Below are positions 59,539 to 64,000 of a stretch of 64,000 bases of DNA, piece by piece. Each line of letters opens with the position of its first letter. The stretch's first letter is position 1. Origin of the DNA: Auriscalpium vulgare (lineage: Eukaryota > Basidiomycota > Agaricomycetes > Russulales > Auriscalpiaceae); assembly GCA_019915015.1 (NCBI GenBank), contig JAHBBC010000017.1, positions 682,001 through 746,000 of the forward strand, written 5' to 3'. Below the pieces are notes generated by a model. The model worked only from the letters and a program-made list of their open reading frames with translations, did no database searches and was not told the origin of the DNA. The position numbers were made by a program, and so were the translations under genes.

Positions 59539-59925
59539 ATGAGTATATTGGCCGAGATCGTGCGCGGCCATGGTTGGAAGTTGGCCCAATGTATAATAAT
59601 ATGTGCCGAAGTCATGGAAGTCCAAAGAGGGGATCCATACAGTCAAGTGTGCGATGCTGCCGGCTAAGCAACTGATCACGCTTTGGTAGTCAGAGTGCTC
59701 CTAAGCTGGCCGGGGTAATCAGTATGAAGGGCCGCCATTATTAGCCTATCATCACTCGCGTAGAAAGCCAGTGTTCAGGTTCATTATATTCAAAGCACAT
59801 TATGGACTGTGTGATAGATAACTCGTGAGGGGAAGCATGTATGGTAAATCAGATGCGACGTGATATGCGTTCAGGAGGGTCCGTACAGGCGTTGCCAATG
59901 GCAAAAAATAAATTAGCTATGGAAT
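59539..59925. other. Intergenic, convergent 3' ends of P450 C and the MFS gene
   Basis: No gene seen in about 390 bases. A CATTATGG-type block here resembles the P450 3' flanks at 54620 and 59800. Confidence 0.45.
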
Positions 59926-62137
59926 CTATGCGGCGGATGCGCGCTTGGAGCGAGCGCGAATGCTTTTTCCGTAGAAGTAGAAGAGATAGGGGATGGGCAG
60001 CTATAAGGCACATCAGTAAGCGGCAAGAAAGCATGATAGGGTGAAGCGACGTACAATGGCAAGCGACAGGAAGGCGAGGAGCGACGCGCCCCACTCGTTG
60101 CTCAGATTGTGGAACATGGGCACTAGAAAGCGGACGGCGAATCAGCATCCTGAGTGGAAGGATGTCCAAGATGGTGTGACTCACCAACGAACAAGGGCAT
60201 CGCAGCGCCGAGCCCACTTCGCACAACCGTCTTCGCCGCAAGGGCGGACGCGACGTGCGCAGAGAACGTGTCGATGAGGTATGCGTTGGCGCTGGAGTAC
60301 ACAACAACCATGCCGAAGCCGAAGGGAATGCCAGACATGCAGGGCCCGACCCAATGCCCGCCAACGGCCTTGACAATCGGGGGCGACGTCCAGCCAAAGA
60401 TGAAAAGCGCTGCACATATCATATAATTGTCAGGACGAGCTCATATCAGCGTGCAGAAGACGGATGACGTACAGATTGGGATCCACGGCGCGCCGATCAT
60501 CATACCGGGCAGCCTGTCTTCCGGCTCGGCCTTGCCCTTCTTCGCAACTTGCCTGAGGTAGCGCTTCTCGAGCAAGGGCGTGACGAGCAGCGCGATGCCG
60601 AGCCCGACGAGCACGGAGCAGAACGTAAGACCGACCAGACCGTCGTTGAAACCGTAGCCTTCGCCGAAGATGATGGGGTAGGAGAAGAAGAAGGCGTAGA
60701 GGAGGCCGTAAATCATTGAGATATAGAGGGAAACGAGGAGCAGAATAGGCTCAGTAAAGAGCATTTCTGTGAAAAGAGTGAGTTCTAAAGTCATAGATAT
60801 CGTGAGGGGAGGACTCACCGAATGGTCGAACGAGGGTCTCGAGGAGGAGATCACCGAAGGGACGGAGGAAAAGCTCCTGCTCGGTTTTGTAGATGTCTTT
60901 ACCGGTCTCTTTGCGCATCTTCTCGGCCCTCTTGCGCAGAATGACAGGTGCGTACGTCTCCGGGATCAGCGTAAGTAGCGTGGCCCTAAATTACAGTCAG
61001 GATATTGACGGGAGGCGGACAGCGTGAGGAACACTTACATCACTCCCGCGAAGATCATGTTGACCCACAGCATCCATCGCCAGCCGACGGTCTCGCCGAC
61101 GAAGCCGCCGACGATCGGCGCCAGGACTGGTCCGCCGTAAGGCGCAGCGGCGAAAAGCGCAATCGCAAAGCCTCGCTCGTTGTTATCCCAGATGTCGCTG
61201 ATGGCGCCACCCGCGAGCGTGAGCGCGGTGCTCGCAAAGAAGCCGCAGATGAACCGGCAGGAAAGGAGGGCGCCAATGTTGGGTGCGAGGGCGCATGGGA
61301 TGTTAAAGACTGGTAGAGCGTGAGATGGTGCGGCCAGATAGGCGGGAAGACGGGTACTTACTGACGTAGATCCAGAACGGGAAGATCCAGAGGGGTCGAC
61401 GGCCGTATAGTTCTGAGAGAGGCGACCAGACAAGAGGGCCGGTACTGAGAAAATGGTGAGTCTAGGACAGAGGAACGGAATTATATCCACGAACCCGAAC
61501 CCACAGACCATCACCGACACAGTCAGTGCCACCACAGTCTGGCTGACACCGAACTGATGCTCGATGTCGTGGAAGTCTCCAGTTACGATCGCACTTCCGA
61601 ATGCGACAGAGACAACCGCCATTGCGACGACGATGGTCACCGCTATATTACAACAAATCGTTGAGCTTCATATTGAGGAGGACAGACACGAGTTAACTCA
61701 CCCCACTTGTACGCATTGGACCAGTTACGCGGGTCCTCAGGGTCATTGGGCTTGAACACAACAAGCTCGATACCCTTCAGTCTGTCCCCCTTCTCGAGGT
61801 CGGTCACCATCGCCGGCTCCTGCGCCGCTCGCGAGGGCGCGCGCCGCAGGGCGCCGCTGAGGGGCACGGTGCCCTTCTCGTTGACCTCACGGTACTCATC
61901 GGTGATGCCGACACGAAGGGCATCGGTCGTCTGGTACGGGTAGCTAAGATCGGGGCTTCCGGTGACGTGGCTAGGAGGGATGATTGACGGCCTCCGCCCG
62001 CCAGGCTGTCCGTCACGGAGCGTGGGGGTTGGAGAGGCATCTAGTGAGGGGTCGTCGCTTGGCTGTTGTGAGGGAGACGGCCTAGAAAGGGAGGGAGATG
62101 GCCTGGATTGGGAAGGAGATCCAGGGAGAGAAGTCAT
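59926..62137 (-). CDS. MFS transporter, DHA1 drug:H+ antiporter type
   Basis: Twelve-helix plasma membrane exporter by family. Start ATG 62135-62137 (MTSLPGSPSQSRPSPS); an upstream in-frame ATG at 62231-62233 would add a polyproline stretch made by a GGA microsatellite, which I reject. A long hydrophilic N-terminal tail (about 130 residues) ends NDPEDPRNWSNAYKW, typical for fungal DHA1 proteins. Then come AVTIVVAMAVVSVAFGSAI, the motif A block SPLSELYGRRPLWIF, RFICGFFASTALTLAGGAISDIW, GWRWMLWVNMIF with the motif C-like end, the central loop PETYAPVILRKRAEKMRKETG and the second six helices. It ends YFYGKSIRARSKRAS, stop near 59926. About six short introns. Confidence 0.88.
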
Positions 62138-62849
62138 GGCGGATTTGGGAGGAGGAGGAGGAGGAGGAGGAGGATGCGGAAGGGGCGGGGGGAGGAAAGG
62201 GCAGATGGAGATGCTGCCCTCCCGCCGTCGCACATTTCTTTTATGCGAGACTTACTGTAGGAGGGAGTCGGCGCGCCGACTCGACGTGATCATACTTCTC
62301 CCTTCCGAGCGCGAAAGGCGCAACGATGCGAAGGCGCTGTTTAGTACGGCAAAACCATCTTGACGGATTCGGCCGCGGGTGTGACTTGAAAACAAGCCAA
62401 TCAGCGCGTGCCGACAGATCGCGCGCTCCTGAACGGGCCGAGGATATTTCCGGAGGGTTCCCCCGCTTCCGGTCAGCTTGGAGGTGCAGATCGTCAACTT
62501 CAACGCACCGAGTGCTGGGAAGACTCTTGAAATAGAATGTGAGCTGTGCATGCATGGAAAAAATCTCGCAGAACTCAACAAATGGAAAACATCGACTTGT
62601 AAAGTCAGCGCGAGACTGCTGCGGAAGCGCCCGGGAGCTCGGATTGGTCAAAAATCGGGAGCGACCGTTTATTCCGAAAAAGGATTAGATGTGGGGACGT
62701 TTCGGGTGCGGGACATGTCGGGCAGCGATGCCAGTGCCGTGGACCGATCTGCACGGAATCCGTGAGCAGGTTAGTCGGCGGCGGGGCCCGCCAAGAGTCA
62801 AATGTCGCACACAACAATCGAATGATAACGAAAGGCAAAGCAAGATGCA
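62138..62849. other. MFS promoter region with GGA microsatellite
   Basis: (GGA)n at 62148-62173 in the presumed 5' leader of the MFS gene. No coding region otherwise. The reductase gene ends at 62850. Confidence 0.55.
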
Positions 62850-63914
62850 TTACTGTGATGCGGATGATTCGAAATTGTACTTTTGGCTCGCCTTGCGCTC
62901 GACGAACGACGGCCAGAACCAATACAGCAACTGCGCCCAGCGGTAAAAGGCTGGATAGAACACGACCTTCTCGCGCGCGTCCACAGCACGCACGCACCGC
63001 GCGGCCACCGCGTCGACCGGCAGCCCGTGAGTCTGCGGGTTGGCCTCGCGGACGGTGCCCCCGTCAACAGCCGACGAGCGGAATGCGCCCTGCACGGTCG
63101 ACGGAAGGATATAGGAGAAGGCGACGGCGGGGTGCTCGATGGCGAGCGCTTGAAAGAGGAGCAGCGCCGCAGCTTTGCTAGAGGCGTAGATAGAGCGCGT
63201 AGGCGCGGGAATGGCGGCGGCGAGCGAGGAGATGAGAAGAATGGACGGAGAGAGGGATGTGCTAGAGAGTAGGGGTATCTGTATTGGGTCAGAGATCGTG
63301 AAGACAGTGGGGAGAAGATGCATGGTATGTGCTTACGAAGGTGACCGCGGAGAGCAGGGGTCCGACGTAGTTGACTTGCATGGCGGCAAGAGCAGCGTCG
63401 ACAGCTTTTTGGGAGCCCTGTGCTGTTGCCTTCCCGGAACCCTCGACCTCTGCGACCTCCAGGAGCGGACGGAGGGCAGACACGCCTGCAGACATGATCA
63501 CAGTGTCCAGACCCTGCCAAGCTGCACCCCGCGTCTTATGTAGCATCTCGACTAGCATGAACAACCCGGACACGCACATTTCTCCACAGCATCTCGCACC
63601 CTGATCATGTCCTCGGCGTTCGCGCAGTCTGCGACGACGCTTAGACTTCGCTCTTCACTTGCAGACGCCGCGACGCATTCTGCATGCACGGCAGCGAGCT
63701 CTCCTTGCCTACGGCTCACGATACACACGCGAGCCCCACGCTTTGCGTATATGACGGCAATATCCCGTCCGATTCCGCTGGATGCGCCGATGATCAAGAC
63801 ACGTTCTTGAGCTGGAGGAATGCGAAGGGGGCGGGATGGTCGGGATACTAGGCGCTTGTAGGCGAGAAAAATGGGGAGTGCGGCTGCGAGAGGCCAAATG
63901 TATGTCAAAGCCAT
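62850..63914 (-). CDS. Membrane-anchored short-chain dehydrogenase, 3-ketodihydrosphingosine reductase-like
   Basis: NADPH-dependent SDR. Start ATG 63912-63914 (MALTYIWPLAAALPIFLAYKRL), one N-terminal membrane helix. The cofactor motif is VLIIGASSGIGRDIAV (Gly-X3-Gly-X-Gly), with the Arg-containing loop VSRRQGEL favouring NADPH. Then come VIMSAGVSA for the NNAG-like motif, MQVNYVGPLLSAVTF, the Ser of ILLISSLAA and the catalytic YASSK. The C-terminus is VFYPAFYRWAQLLYWFWPSFVERK with a second hydrophobic part, ending NFESSASQ. Layout and length (about 310 residues) match Tsc10/KDSR of the ER sphingolipid pathway or related 11-beta-HSD-like reductases. Three to four short introns. Confidence 0.75.
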
Positions 63915-64000
63915 GATATCCAAGAGGACGCTGAAGTGTTCAGATGTTTAAAGATAGGCCAGTGGCCTCACTGCAAGCATAGGTGGAGAGTCGAGAGACG

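Noticed and set aside
62138..62233. Upstream start of the MFS transporter giving a polyproline N-terminus
   Set aside because: The extra residues come from a GGA microsatellite; the downstream ATG gives a normal family N-terminus.

Overview
The window reads as nuclear DNA of a filamentous basidiomycete, most likely an Agaricomycete. It shows compact genes cut by many introns of about 45-60 bp with GT..AG ends. Gene types include a cullin, ATG4, a RAD7-type repair protein, ATP11, homoserine O-acetyltransferase, a Zn2Cys6 factor and expanded P450s. I see no rRNA, tRNA or CRISPR array.

Left part (1-25.6 kb): an aldehyde dehydrogenase (ALDH) gene occurs three times. Two direct copies lie at 1-1527 (cut by the window edge) and 3062-5006 on the minus strand, and an inverted third copy lies at 23423-25366. 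A small one-helix protein gene (mitochondrial import Tom6-like) sits upstream of each ALDH copy but looks intact only at 5669-5899. Between the inverted arms lie a RAD7-like LRR repair gene, a SAM methyltransferase, a Rab7-like GTPase with a very long insert, a young Ty1/copia element (11974-17383, identical LTRs, 5-bp target duplication), ATG4 and a pyridoxamine-phosphate-oxidase-fold protein. The copia element landed between the divergent GTPase and ATG4 genes.

Middle part (25.6-46.9 kb): mostly housekeeping genes. These are the F1-ATPase assembly factor ATP11, a cullin of CUL4 type, MET2 (head to head with the cullin), a Zn2Cys6 regulator, a small alpha/beta-barrel-like protein, a dienoyl-CoA isomerase and a Ca2+/calmodulin-type kinase. 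Gene-poor stretches of 1.6-3 kb separate several of them.

Right part (46.9-64 kb): three tandem paralogous cytochrome P450 genes, with a polytopic membrane protein of an expanded fungal family between the second and third and a relic of the same membrane gene behind the first. An MFS drug-type exporter and a membrane-anchored short-chain reductase follow. Oxidation plus export would suit a detoxification or small-metabolite island, but no backbone synthase is visible, so this is inference.

A cross-cutting observation: many otherwise well-preserved genes need a single missing base restored in a short homopolymer (C, G, A or T run) to stay in frame. This happens even inside the copia element, whose LTRs are identical. 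It looks more like homopolymer shortening in the assembly than gene death, so the coding calls below tolerate such breaks and name them.
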